Assembly (NCBI RefSeq): GCF_004403985.1
Contig: NZ_SOHL01000020.1
Location: 62,001 to 126,000 of the forward strand
Reading direction: 5' to 3'
From: Cryobacterium gelidum
GTDB lineage: Bacteria > Actinomycetota > Actinomycetes > Actinomycetales > Microbacteriaceae
DNA: 64,000 nt
A program made the translations under genes and the position numbers. Each line of letters starts with the position of its first letter. Within the stretch, counting starts at the first letter, position 1. The notes under the pieces were generated by a model. It did not search any database. It saw nothing but the letters and a program-made list of their open reading frames with translations, and had not been told where the DNA came from. Shown in pieces: positions 18,235 to 26,883 of the stretch.

Positions 18235-18595
18235 GGTGCTCCTGTCGGCGCCGTCCGGGCACCTACCGACAGTACCGCTTCGGGCATCCGCTCTCAGGCT
18301 GCCTGCGCGCACGCGCGAACGTCTACTGCAGCGGCACGAACTGTTAATCGCCGGTCAGAGTATCGACTGCCGAAAAAACGTGAAGCCCCCACGAGGCGGG
18401 AGGCTTCCATCTCGACTACGTGTTCGTGGACCGTATGCTCTTATTCTGAAATTGTCAGTGCGACTGATGTGCGGTTCCGGAAGGCTGCCGCCAGTTTGGA
18501 AAATACTTCTGAATTCTAGTCATTAAACTGCTGAGATTTGCTCGCTTACAAAAGCGATTTGGGCTAGAATTGTGGGTGAAGGAGGCACCGTCGCC
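18235..18595. other. Gene-free stretch between the EamA and HNH genes
   Basis: No convincing gene in 361 bases. The left part must hold the promoter of the minus-strand EamA gene. The middle holds a terminator-like hairpin pointing left (18373-18407) with no gene in front of it. The right part is AT-richer and directly precedes the ribosome site GGAGG of the HNH gene. Confidence 0.6.
18373..18407 (-). terminator. Orphan Rho-independent terminator on the minus strand
   Basis: Read on the minus strand, GAAGCC and GGCTTC arms (18402-18407 and 18382-18387), extended by a CCC/GGG inner stem, are followed by ACG and six T (18378-18373). The structure is a good intrinsic terminator, but no minus-strand gene lies upstream of it within the 190 bases before the plus-strand HNH gene. 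Confidence 0.65.
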
Positions 18596-19975
18596 ATGAC
18601 CCTCACCGCCCCGCCCGCCGCAGCCGGCTCCGTGCCGGATCCCGAGGTTTCTCGGGTCGCGGCAATTGCCCAAGCCGGTGCGATTCTGGCTGAGGCGTTG
18701 GATGGGGTGCGGTTTGGTCACCTCGACGACACCGAAGCCATCGCGGTAATGGCCGCCCTGGAAGCTCTCGGTCGCAAGGTTGATGGGGCCAGGCTCCGCG
18801 CCACCACCGACATTGGTGCTCGCGCCGAGACCGACCTCGGCACCGGGTCGCTCGCCTACAGGAACGGATGCCGCAACCGGGTCGATTTCATCAGCCACCT
18901 CGCCGGCATCTCCGCCCGCGAAGCCAAACGGCGTCTGAAGCTTGGCGAGACCGCGGTGGAACGCACGCCGCTTGGCTTGCCGGTGCCTGCCCGGTATCCG
19001 GTCATTGCCGACGGCCTGATCAGTGGCGACCTCGGGCTGGAGTCGGCGGAGATCATCGCCACCACCCTCACCGGCCTGCACGGCCGGGTCGGGCAGGACG
19101 ACCTCGACCGGGTCGAACGCGCCCTCGTCGCCTCGGCGACCGGCGCCATCACCCCAGAGACCGCCGGGCTACCCGGCGCAGGGATCCGTTTCGCGCCGGA
19201 CCTGCTACAGGCCCAAGCCTTGGAGTGGCAAGGGCGCCTCGATCCCGACGGCACCGCCCCCAACGACGACGCCGTCGAAGCGACAAGCACCCTGACGTTC
19301 GGGCTGCTGCGCAATGGGCTCTACCCGCTGCGCGCCGACGTCACCCCCGAACTCCGCGGCATCATGGACACCCTATTCGACACCTACCTGTCGGCGCGGT
19401 CGACCACACCCAAGTTTGTGCCGACCGAACTGCTCAACGGCGAGCCTGGTGCTGGCACCGGCACCGGCACCGGCACTGAGCCGTTCAGCGACGAACCATT
19501 CACGGGCGACACCCGGTTCGACGGCGACCGCCGTACCGGCGGGGAGAAACGAGCTGACATCCTTCGCTCGATCTTTGAATCTGCCGCGCGCGACCCACAG
19601 ACCCCGACCATGGGCGGCGCCGCCCCCACCGTCATGGTGCACATCAACGCCGTCGACCTCGAACACGGCCGCGGCGTCGGCTGGATCGACGGCATCGACG
19701 CCCCCCTCAGCTTCCGCCGCGTCAGTGAACTCATCTGCGCCGGTGGGTATCAACAAGTACTGCTCGGCCAGAACGGCAACGTGCTCTCCCTCGGCAACAC
19801 CATCCGCTGCTTCACCCCCAAGCAACGCGCTGCAATTGCCGCCCGCGATGAGGGCTGCATCATCCCCGGCTGCACCATCCCCGCCCGCTGGTGCGAAGTG
19901 CACCACGTCACACCCTGGCAGCAGCATGGGCCGACCAACATCGACAACGGCACAAGTTGGGAGTACATCCCCTAG
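18596..19975 (+). pseudogene. DUF222/13E12-type HNH endonuclease, 5' part (split by element)
   Basis: N-terminal 450 or so residues of a DUF222-containing HNH nuclease, a multi-copy family in Microbacteriaceae with unclear role. The DUF222 region spans about residues 25-370 and the HNH domain begins at CIIPGCTIP, then CEVHHVTPWQ and TNIDNG. After NG at 19950 the frame runs into foreign sequence and stops at 19973-19975 (TSWEYIP). The missing end, with the last HHH of the motif, is found in frame at 24111-24314. Start ATG 18596 has GGAGG about 10 bases upstream; an in-frame GTG at 18572 is possible. As it stands, the product should lack nuclease activity. Confidence 0.9.
19940..19956. other. 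Left attachment junction (attL)
   Basis: Junction of HNH-gene sequence (codons for Ile-Asp-Asn-Gly) with the element. The shared core CAACGG is at 19945-19950. The exact crossover dinucleotide cannot be told from one copy, but GG at 19949-19950 would suit a serine recombinase. Confidence 0.75.
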
Positions 19976-20036
19976 TCGAGGACTTTACGTTCCATTAGTC
20001 TGTTAATAACTGATTCCGAGACCGAGGGGGGACCGG

Positions 20037-21353
20037 TTGAAAGACTTGTTTCGTGGCTACTATCCGCCGTCCAATGAGGAACTGGACGAGATGTGGTCAT
20101 CTGGATCAATAGTCCTTGACACGAATGCGCTCCTGAACCTTTACCGTTACTCCGACGAGACTCGGGGAGAATTCTTGTTGGTGCTTGAGAAGCTGAGAGA
20201 TCGGCTTTGGATTCCTGCACAGGTTGGTTTGGAATTTCAAGTTCATCGACTCGGCGTGATCGACGATCAAAAGGCAGCCTTCGGTCAGATAGCGAAGGCA
20301 CTTGAGAGTACTCGGAGTACTTTCGAGAGCAAAGTGAGGGAGTTCAAGAACCACTCCACACTCGATTCCGAGGCTCTCCTAAGTCAGTACGGTGCTGCGA
20401 TCGACGCCCTGGCTGCGGAATTGACTCGCCAGGAGGCAGCGCAGCCACCACACTCCGATCGAGGTTTCCCACGCGATGATATTTGGGAATCAGTCACCGC
20501 CCTTTTTGACGGACGGGTTGGTAAGCCGTACACCGAGACCGAGTTAGCGGCTGTTCATAACGAAGGCACGTCAAGGTACGCAAAAGAGGTTCCTCCCGGA
20601 TACAAGGACAGTTCGAAGGGCGAGCCGGGGAAGTACGGCGATCTGGTGCTTTGGAAACAACTGTTGGATCGGTCCAACGAGAAGCAAGACGCCGCCATCT
20701 TCGTAACAGCTGATTCCAAGGAGGATTGGTGGCGAGTCGTAAAGGGTCAAAGACTTGGACCACGCGCTGAACTCGTGGATGAGTACTTCGCAAGCTCTGG
20801 GAAGCGCATCCACTTCTACAGTCCAGAACAGTTTCTCCGGCACGCACAGTCCAGAGTAAGTGTCACCGTGAGCGCGCGGTCACTCGACGAAGTGGAAGAC
20901 GTTTCGAGTCAAGCGGACAAGACGCGCGCGACTGCTGAGCGACGACTTGTTGATCTTCAGGGAATGCGAGCCAGCGCGAAGCGCGTCCTAGACCGTACGA
21001 CGGGCGACGGTGCAGACCGGACTGTGGAGCGTCTGCGAATGCAGATCCTGCGGAGTCGGGAGCAGGCGTTCGGTGAGCGGAACAAGTTGGTCTCTCAGCG
21101 CAACAGGTTGTTGTTTATGCAAGCATCTCAGGTTCATGCAGATTCGGACCAAAGCGAAGACTCAAGGCTGCTGCTGTCGCACGTGACTGAGACTGGCGAA
21201 GATCTCGATGCAAGACTGAGCGAACTCGACCAGCAACTGCGGAGGATTGATCGCCATAACAAACTCGAGAACGATAATGCCGAGAGACAGGTAGAGATCC
21301 TCGACAATGAGATCGATGACATCGTCATGCTGCTGGCGGAGCTGGGAGATTAG
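20037..21353 (+). CDS. PIN-like domain nuclease (PIN_8 type) with C-terminal coiled coil
   Basis: Protein of 438 residues with an N-terminal PIN-like domain of the PIN_8 kind. It opens WSSGSIVLDTNALLNLYRYS (first acidic residue in LDTN, about 28-31), then VGLEFQVHR, a KYGDLVLW segment and FVTADSKEDWW, giving the spaced acidic residues expected of a metal-dependent RNase. Residues from about 285 on are highly charged and probably coiled coil. The TTG start at 20037 is supported by an AGGGGGG ribosome site. It is the cargo gene of the element and uses less GC-rich codons than its neighbours. PIN_8 proteins are often near mobile or defence genes; an anti-phage or addiction role is a guess. Confidence 0.8.
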   Translation: MKDLFRGYYPPSNEELDEMWSSGSIVLDTNALLNLYRYSDETRGEFLLVLEKLRDRLWIPAQVGLEFQVHRLGVIDDQKAAFGQIAKALESTRSTFESKVREFKNHSTLDSEALLSQYGAAIDALAAELTRQEAAQPPHSDRGFPRDDIWESVTALFDGRVGKPYTETELAAVHNEGTSRYAKEVPPGYKDSSKGEPGKYGDLVLWKQLLDRSNEKQDAAIFVTADSKEDWWRVVKGQRLGPRAELVDEYFASSGKRIHFYSPEQFLRHAQSRVSVTVSARSLDEVEDVSSQADKTRATAERRLVDLQGMRASAKRVLDRTTGDGADRTVERLRMQILRSREQAFGERNKLVSQRNRLLFMQASQVHADSDQSEDSRLLLSHVTETGEDLDARLSELDQQLRRIDRHNKLENDNAERQVEILDNEIDDIVMLLAELGD

Positions 21354-21739
21354 CGGGGTAGCACTTCTTCACTTGAATAAGCAACATAACTCGGGAGCCC
21401 GGCAGGGCGATCGAGGGCAAGGTTTTGGCCGTCCGTAGGACGGACGAAACCGCGGCAGCTTGGAAGACCCTGTGAATGAATGACAGGGGTGTAATTCGTC
21501 GGGTAGACATGATGTAGTAATACGTAACGATGCAGAGCTTGTGGCTCTGCATAAACACATTAGGTGAATGGAACCCCAGTCGGGGTTGAGCGGCGCTAAA
21601 AGGCCAGCGTCCCCGCTCGAACAGATGCATCTAGAGGCCAGACCCGGTCGAATTCCGGGATCCGAAGTCGTACGCCCCGGTTCACGGTGTTGGCGTTCTG
21701 CTTCGACACTCCTCTGTCGGCGTCTAGCTCTGGTTCCCT
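21354..21739. other. Hairpin-rich region before rep, candidate replication origin
   Basis: This 386-base stretch has no convincing gene but four perfect hairpins. They are CGTCCGT/ACGGACG (21430-21446), enclosed by GGTTT/AAACC; CCCTGT/ACAGGG (21468-21488); a 9-base-pair stem ATGCAGAGC/GCTCTGCAT with a 5-base loop (21530-21552); and AACCCC/GGGGTT with a 4-base loop (21572-21587). The position directly upstream of an HUH Rep gene suggests a rolling-circle origin. The first hairpin may instead end the PIN transcript. No nick site can be named. Confidence 0.5.
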
Positions 21740-22519
21740 ATGCTCCCGGATTCAACCCATGCACACCTGCGCACCCTCGCTCGCCCTGACTCTGGGTGGA
21801 CGTTCTCCCTGTTCCCGGGTGCCAGCGAAGGCGGCGGCACGTTCCACGGGTCCACTCGCCGCGCGCCCTCGTATGTTTCACGCGGCTTTGCTGCTGATCC
21901 GGAACGTGCTGCGGCAGAGGCCGGGCGTCGTGCCCGTGCGTCGTTGCGCCGGTACTGCGCCGCGAATCGCCTCAACCGACTCGGCACGCTGACCTTCGCA
22001 GGCGATGGGTGCCACGAACCAGCGCTGTTGCGCACGCACCTGGGCGAGTTCTTCCGGTCACTGCGCTCCTCGTTGGGTGGCAACCCGTTGCCGTATGTCT
22101 GGGTTCCGGAGTGGCACAAGTCCGGCCATGGCCTGCACGCGCACTTCGCCGTGGGCCGGTACATCAAGAGGTCGCTGATCGATGCCGCGTGGGGGCATGG
22201 ATTCGTGCACATCAAGTTGCTCGCGGACTTGCCGGTTGGCTCGGGGTCTCTTACGGAGGCACGGCGGGCGGCAGGCTACTTGTCCAAGTACGTGGCAAAG
22301 ACGTTTACGGATCTGGATGCCCGCGTGTTGGGTTTACACCGGTATGACGTCGCCCAAGGCTTCAAGCCGGAGGTGTTGTCGCTGTCGGGGACTACTGCGG
22401 GCGATGTGTTGGCGCAGGCTTCGGACTTGTTCTCGTCGGCTCCGGTGCATCAGTGGTCGTCGGCGGAAAATGAGGATTGGAAGGGTCCGCCCGCTGTATG
22501 GGCGCAGTGGGGTCGATGA
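21740..22519 (+). CDS. HUH-type rolling-circle replication initiator
   Basis: Replication-initiation protein of 259 residues with the three rolling-circle motifs. Motif I is LGTLTF (81-86). Motif II is HGLHAHFAV, with metal-binding H133 and H135. Motif III is GYLSKYVAK, with Y180 and Y184 around K183 as candidate nicking residues. In this family the protein nicks the origin and becomes covalently attached to the 5' end. It resembles Rep proteins of small actinobacterial plasmids and filamentous-phage-like elements. The ATG at 21740 has no clear ribosome site, so the true start may be further in. The hairpin cluster lies immediately upstream and a small ORF overlaps its stop. Confidence 0.85.
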   Translation: MLPDSTHAHLRTLARPDSGWTFSLFPGASEGGGTFHGSTRRAPSYVSRGFAADPERAAAEAGRRARASLRRYCAANRLNRLGTLTFAGDGCHEPALLRTHLGEFFRSLRSSLGGNPLPYVWVPEWHKSGHGLHAHFAVGRYIKRSLIDAAWGHGFVHIKLLADLPVGSGSLTEARRAAGYLSKYVAKTFTDLDARVLGLHRYDVAQGFKPEVLSLSGTTAGDVLAQASDLFSSAPVHQWSSAENEDWKGPPAVWAQWGR

Positions 22520-22740
22520 TGGGCATCGATCAGGTTACGGTGCGGGCGTGGCTCGAGGCGTCATGCCGGGCTCAGGGTGTGCCCGTTGGGGTGACGAATC
22601 CCGCTGTGGTTGCCCTTGTTGGCGTGCTGATGAGGGATGGGGTGCAGCGGGACGGGCGCGGAGCGCCGGACGCGGCACGCCGTCCGTTACAGCTGCCAGC
22701 TGGGGACGACACGGGACGGGTCGACCGTTCGAGCGCCTAA
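22516..22740 (+). CDS. Small hypothetical protein coupled to rep
   Basis: ORF of 74 residues whose ATG overlaps the rep stop (ATGATGA), which suggests translational coupling. The N-terminal part, IDQVTVRAWLEASCRAQGV, could form a short helix-turn-helix-like unit. The rest is Arg/Asp-rich and runs 54 bases into the 3' end of the convergent integrase gene. I recognise no family. An accessory replication or excision factor would fit the location, but nothing in the sequence proves it. Confidence 0.45.
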   Translation: MMGIDQVTVRAWLEASCRAQGVPVGVTNPAVVALVGVLMRDGVQRDGRGAPDAARRPLQLPAGDDTGRVDRSSA

Positions 22741-24090
22741 GACGCCGGGAAGAATCGTCACGTAGTCCAGCACGGCCCGGACGATCGCTACCTGGCGGTC
22801 GAGGTTCAGGCCGTCCCAACCCGCTGCCAGTTCCTCACCATGACCGACCAGACCATCGAGAGCATTCGTGCCCGCGATTTGGTCGAGCTGTCGCTGTGCG
22901 TTTTCGACTCGTGCTTCGAGCGGTGTCCGTGCGGCCTTCCATTCCGGTCGGGAAATCTCTCCCGCTGCCCACATCTCGGACAACTCGGTCATCTTCGACT
23001 GAGCGCTTTGCAACTCAGCCAAAAGGGCCGCTTGGCGTTCGTCAGCTGCGGCCCGTCCGGATAGGGCGTCGCCCATTACCGGTGTGTCCAGGCGCATCAG
23101 CACGGCACTGGCGATCAGTTCCTCCACGGGCTGCGCGACAACGGTAAGCCGCCCGCAACCGCGGTGATCCGGGCCGGACAAGCACACGTACCGGCGGCGG
23201 TCGGCACGAGCCGCACTGTAGAGCGGGGTACCGCACTTTCCACAACGCAGCATTCCGGACAAGAGATACCGACGCGGAGCACGCCTTCCGGAGTTCTTCT
23301 TCGTCTCGAACATTGCCAGAATCTGGTGGTGCTTCGCTTCGCTGACGAGGGCCGGCCACGCAGCCGGCCCTGCCGCCTCGCCGTGATGATCCCGCAGGCC
23401 GGCAATGCGTCCGGAGCGGAGAATTCCGCGGAGAGTAGTGGTGCTCCAGTTCACGCCTCCCGCCGTCGTCGGGATCTGCTGCTCGTTCATCCACGCTGCC
23501 AAAGACCGCACCGACTCGCCCGCAAGGAAGCGGTCTACAATTTCGCGCACGACCTCGGCCTCGGATTCTCGAATGGTCAGCTTGTCCCGATCGTATCCAA
23601 ATGGGCGATGTGCGCCGCCGTTGGGTTTGCCCTGTTCCACGTTTTGCTGGATCTTGCGGTTGATCCGGGCGGACTTGCGTGCGGACTCGTTCGCGGCGAC
23701 GGCGGCTGTGATTCGGGCGATGAGCATGCCGTTGTCGTTGCCGAAGTTGATATCCGAGGTGACCGTGGCCAACTGCTCGACACCTGCAGTGTCGCAAAGA
23801 TCGACAAACTGTTCCCATTCCATTGGGCGGCGGGTCAGACGGTCCTGGTGATAGGCGATCACGGCGTCGCGGCGGCCCCCAGCGATGTCGGCGAGCATGC
23901 GCGCGTATTCCGGGCGCGCCTTGCCTCGATATGCCGAGATATCGTTGTCGACGTACTCCTCGGCGATCGTCCAGCCACGCTCCGCGGCAAGCTTCCGACA
24001 GTCTTCGAGTTGGCGTTGAACTCCGAGTCCCTCGCCCGTCTGGTCGGAGGAAATACGTGCATACACAGCCGCAGCCGTCACTGTCTTCAT
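22687..24090 (-). CDS. Large serine recombinase (site-specific integrase)
   Basis: Integrase of 467 residues from the ATG at 24090 (an in-frame GTG at 24099 adds three). The catalytic domain opens VYARISSDQTGEG, with nucleophile Ser14, followed by QRQLEDCRKLA and the YHQDRLTRRPMEWE segment. A recombinase domain follows (GGAHRPFGYD), then a zinc ribbon with CGKCGTPL, YVCLSG and GCGRL. The last part includes a charged coiled-coil region near residues 350-410. These are the parts of a phiC31/Bxb1-type integrase acting on attP and attB. The gene starts about 25 bases from the right border, as expected. It converges on the rep operon. Confidence 0.93.
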   Translation of the reverse strand: MKTVTAAAVYARISSDQTGEGLGVQRQLEDCRKLAAERGWTIAEEYVDNDISAYRGKARPEYARMLADIAGGRRDAVIAYHQDRLTRRPMEWEQFVDLCDTAGVEQLATVTSDINFGNDNGMLIARITAAVAANESARKSARINRKIQQNVEQGKPNGGAHRPFGYDRDKLTIRESEAEVVREIVDRFLAGESVRSLAAWMNEQQIPTTAGGVNWSTTTLRGILRSGRIAGLRDHHGEAAGPAAWPALVSEAKHHQILAMFETKKNSGRRAPRRYLLSGMLRCGKCGTPLYSAARADRRRYVCLSGPDHRGCGRLTVVAQPVEELIASAVLMRLDTPVMGDALSGRAAADERQAALLAELQSAQSKMTELSEMWAAGEISRPEWKAARTPLEARVENAQRQLDQIAGTNALDGLVGHGEELAAGWDGLNLDRQVAIVRAVLDYVTILPGVLGARTVDPSRVVPSWQL

Positions 24091-24109
24091 AGGGGTCACA
24101 TTAGCGTTG

Positions 24110-24126
24110 TGTGGGCAACGGAACCC
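24110..24126. other. Right attachment junction (attR)
   Basis: Junction of element sequence with the 3' part of the HNH gene; the shared CAACGG core is at 24116-24121. The downstream frame GGA-ACC-CTT-TTG-TGC continues the HNH coding sequence. It matches attL only at the core, as expected for a serine integrase. Confidence 0.75.
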
Positions 24127-24314
24127 TTTTGTGCTGGTATCACCACCACACGATCGACTCCGCCGGGTGGAAGATCCGCATGGTCAACGGCCGACCCCAG
24201 GTGCGGGGGCCATTGCTCTGGGACCCGACCCAAACCTGGCGGCCCGCCCGCACCCACCGCGCCAACACCCCCAGTGCCAACTCCCCCAGTGCTGATCCAC
24301 CCTGGCGCACCTGA
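24111..24314 (+). pseudogene. DUF222/13E12-type HNH endonuclease, 3' part
   Basis: The 67-codon C-terminal end of the interrupted HNH nuclease. It begins at the CAACGG core, reads TLLCWYHHHTIDSAGWKIR and then VNGRPQVRGPLLWDP, the standard C-terminus of DUF222-HNH proteins, and ends in a Ser/Pro/Asn-rich tail. It holds the last histidines of the HNH motif and one of the zinc-type cysteines. In its present position it has only an accidental GTG start inside the element, so it is probably untranslated unless the element excises. Splicing it to the 5' part at the core gives one uninterrupted frame. Confidence 0.9.
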
Positions 24315-24349
24315 CAGGCGTGTGCCGGAGCGTGCGGAGCTGCTGTCGG

Positions 24350-25504
24350 CTATTTTGCGCCGACGGACACCGTCGGGCTGCCGAGCGCTGCGGCGGGCAT
24401 CTCGGCGGCGAGACGGTTGGCTTCTTCAATGAGTGTCGCTACGATCTCGGACTCGGGCACGGTCTTGATGACCTCGCCGCGCACGAAGATCTGGCCCCTG
24501 CCGTTTCCGCTCGCGACGCCAAGGTCGGCCTCGCGAGCCTCGCCCGGTCCGTTGACGACGCAACCCATGACGGCGACGCGCAGCGGCACGGTCATGCCCT
24601 CCAGTCCGTCGGTGACATCGTTGGCGAGCTTGTAGACATCCACTTGGGCCCGGCCGCAGCTCGGGCAAGAGACGATCTCGAGCTTGCGTTCGCGCAGGTT
24701 CAGCGACTGCAGAATCTGCAGACCCACCTTGATCTCCTCGACCGGCGGGGCACTCAGGGACACGCGAATGGTGTCTCCGATTCCCTCGCCGAGCAGAAGA
24801 CCAAACGCCGTGGCGCTCTTAATCGTGCCCTGAAAGCTCGGGCCCGCCTCGGTGACACCGAGGTGCAACGGCCAGTCGCCGCGTTCGGCGAGCAGCCGGT
24901 ATGCCTTGACCATGATCACCGGGTCGTTGTGCTTGACCGAGATCTTGAAGTCGTGAAAGTCGTGCTCTTCGAACAGGCTCGCCTCCCAGACGGCGCTCTC
25001 GACGAGCGCCTCGGGGGTAGCCTTGCCGTATTTTTGCATGAGGCTCGGCTCGAGCGAGCCGGCGTTGACGCCGATGCGCAGGCTCACGCCCGCCGCCTTG
25101 GCGGCTGCGGCGATCTTGCCGACCTGGTCGTCGAACTTGCGGATGTTGCCGGGGTTCACTCGCACGGCGGCGCAGCCCGCGTCGATCGCGGCGAAGACAT
25201 AGTTCGGCTGAAAGTGAATGTCCGCGATGACCGGAATCTGACTCTTCTTCGCGATGATCGGCAGGGCTTCGGCGTCATCGCGCGTGGGTACCGCGACGCG
25301 CACGATGTCGCAGCCGGTCGCCGTGAGCTCTGCGATCTGCTGGAGCGTCGCGTTGATGTTCGTCGTCGGAGTCGTCGTCATTGATTGCACGCTCACCTGA
25401 GCATTGCCACCGACCAAGACCTTTCCGACCTTGATCTGACGGGATTTACGTCTGGGAGCGAGTACCTCAGGTACTTTGGGCATCCCCAAGTTGATTGCAG
25501 CCAC
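24350..25504 (-). CDS. ispG: 4-hydroxy-3-methylbut-2-en-1-yl diphosphate synthase (IspG/GcpE)
   Basis: Iron-sulfur enzyme of the MEP isoprenoid pathway, converting methylerythritol cyclodiphosphate to HMBPP. The protein has 384 residues, as usual for the short bacterial form. The TIM-barrel part includes VQSMTTTPT near the start and [11 protein letters not shown]. The 4Fe-4S ligands are in CPSCGR and in the C-terminal [13 protein letters not shown]. It is in the same orientation as rseP and dxr further right, echoing the actinobacterial dxr-rip-ispG grouping, but here other genes separate them. Confidence 0.97.
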   Translation of the reverse strand: MAAINLGMPKVPEVLAPRRKSRQIKVGKVLVGGNAQVSVQSMTTTPTTNINATLQQIAELTATGCDIVRVAVPTRDDAEALPIIAKKSQIPVIADIHFQPNYVFAAIDAGCAAVRVNPGNIRKFDDQVGKIAAAAKAAGVSLRIGVNAGSLEPSLMQKYGKATPEALVESAVWEASLFEEHDFHDFKISVKHNDPVIMVKAYRLLAERGDWPLHLGVTEAGPSFQGTIKSATAFGLLLGEGIGDTIRVSLSAPPVEEIKVGLQILQSLNLRERKLEIVSCPSCGRAQVDVYKLANDVTDGLEGMTVPLRVAVMGCVVNGPGEAREADLGVASGNGRGQIFVRGEVIKTVPESEIVATLIEEANRLAAEMPAAALGSPTVSVGAK

Positions 25505-25682
25505 TTATCTAGCTTAGTTGTCGTAGCGTGCACCAAGCTGAATGTCGCCCCGATTCAGCGCCGCAGCAAGACGAGCGGCATCACGCTCTCGAGGCGTGCG
25601 AATCTATCCACGCCACGCCCGAATATGCTGGGAAGGTGGCAGAGCCGCGGCATTCAAGCACATCATTGACAAAGGAGTCCCG

Positions 25683-26867
25683 ATGACCGAAACAGACGTC
25701 GTAATCCTGGCCGGATCCCGCACCCCACAGGGTCGCGTGAACGGGCAGCTCTCGTCCCTCACCGCCGTTGATCTCGGCGCCGCCGCCATCGTTGGCGCCC
25801 TCGCCCGCGCCGGAGTGGCTCCGGAGCAGGTTGATTTCGTGCTCATGGGGCAGGTGTTGCAAGCCGGCTGCGGGCAGAACCCGGCTCGGCAGTCCAGCGT
25901 GGCCGCGGGCATCCCGTGGAACGTGCCGGCTATGACACTCAATAAGGTGTGTCTTTCGGGCCTGGCCGCGGTTGTCGATGCCGCCCGCCTGGTACGGCTC
26001 GGCGAAGCGGATGTCGTCGTGGCCGGCGGGCAGGAGTCCATGTCGCGTGCTCCCCACCTGCTGCCGGGCGCACGCCAGGGCTGGGCCTACGGAACGGTGT
26101 CCGCTCTCGACCACGCCGCCTACGACGGCCTCACCGACGCGTTCGACGGTCTCTCGATGGGACTTTCGACCGAGCGCGCCAACATTGAGCTCGGTCAGAC
26201 CCGGATCGAGCAGGATGAAATCGCTGCCGCATCACACCAGCGCGCCGCAGCGGCCGCCGCGAGCGACGTGTTCAGCGACGAGATCACGCCGATCAGCGTG
26301 CCGCAACGCAAGGGCGAGCCGCGCGTCATCAGCGCCGATGAGGGTGTGCGTGCGGAGAGCACGACCGAGACGCTCGGCCGGTTGCGCCCCGCCTTCGACC
26401 CGGCGGGAAGCATCACCGCCGGCAATGCCGCCCCGTTGAGCGACGGGGCGAGCGCGGTCGTCGTGACCAGCCGTGCCTGGGCCGAGAAGCACGGCCTGCC
26501 CTGGCTGGCCGTGATTGAGGCCAGCGGCCAGGTCGCCGGCCCCGACAACTCCCTGCACTCCCAGCCAGCCAACGCGATAGCGCACGCACTCTCCCGCCAG
26601 GGCTGGACCGTGGCGGACCTCGACGTGATCGAGATCAACGAGGCCTTCGCCTCGGTCGTGGCGCAGTCATCGAAGGTGCTCGGGGTGAGCGCCGACGTGG
26701 TGAACATTCACGGCGGTGGCATCGCGATCGGACACCCCATCGGGTCGAGCGGCGGGCGCATCGCCCTGCATGCCGCGCTCGAACTGGCGCGTCGCGGCAC
26801 CGGCAAGGCCGCCGTGGCCCTGTGCGGCGGCGGCGGCCAGGGCGAAGCGCTGCTGCTGTCGAGGTAG
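25683..26867 (+). CDS. Acetyl-CoA C-acyltransferase (thiolase)
   Basis: Thiolase of 394 residues, joining or cleaving acyl-CoA and acetyl-CoA. The nucleophilic cysteine lies in NKVCLSGLAAV (about residue 88), the catalytic His in GGGIAIGHPIGSSG and the second Cys in LCGGGGQGEAL. It starts at the ATG at 25683 behind an AAGGAG ribosome site. Its sequence is closest in style to the degradative/biosynthetic acetoacetyl-CoA thiolases; the direction and chain length cannot be told. It lies between ispG and rseP on the opposite strand. Confidence 0.92.
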   Translation: MTETDVVILAGSRTPQGRVNGQLSSLTAVDLGAAAIVGALARAGVAPEQVDFVLMGQVLQAGCGQNPARQSSVAAGIPWNVPAMTLNKVCLSGLAAVVDAARLVRLGEADVVVAGGQESMSRAPHLLPGARQGWAYGTVSALDHAAYDGLTDAFDGLSMGLSTERANIELGQTRIEQDEIAAASHQRAAAAAASDVFSDEITPISVPQRKGEPRVISADEGVRAESTTETLGRLRPAFDPAGSITAGNAAPLSDGASAVVVTSRAWAEKHGLPWLAVIEASGQVAGPDNSLHSQPANAIAHALSRQGWTVADLDVIEINEAFASVVAQSSKVLGVSADVVNIHGGGIAIGHPIGSSGGRIALHAALELARRGTGKAAVALCGGGGQGEALLLSR

Positions 26868-26883
26868 CTTCTGGCTGGGTACT

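Larger units (their letters stand above)
19945..24121. mobile_element. 4.2 kb integrative element with serine integrase, HUH Rep and PIN-like cargo
   Basis: An element of about 4,170 bases that splits the HNH nuclease gene. Both borders share the direct repeat CAACGG (19945-19950 and 24116-24121). Joining the two flanks there restores an open frame reading IDNG-TLLCWYHHHT. Inside lie a PIN-like nuclease gene, a hairpin-rich region, an HUH Rep gene, a small coupled ORF and a large serine integrase whose start is about 25 bases from the right border, the usual attP arrangement. No capsid, portal, relaxase or secretion genes are present. It resembles a minimal integrative/mobilisable plasmid or satellite. 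The PIN gene is visibly less GC-rich than the host genes around it. Confidence 0.88.

Noticed and set aside
18596-19975. A naturally short, complete HNH gene
   Set aside because: The missing C-terminus is found in frame 4.2 kb downstream across a shared core, so the gene is interrupted, not short.
19945-24121. Prophage
   Set aside because: No capsid, terminase, portal, tail or lysis gene is present; only integrase, Rep, cargo and a small ORF.
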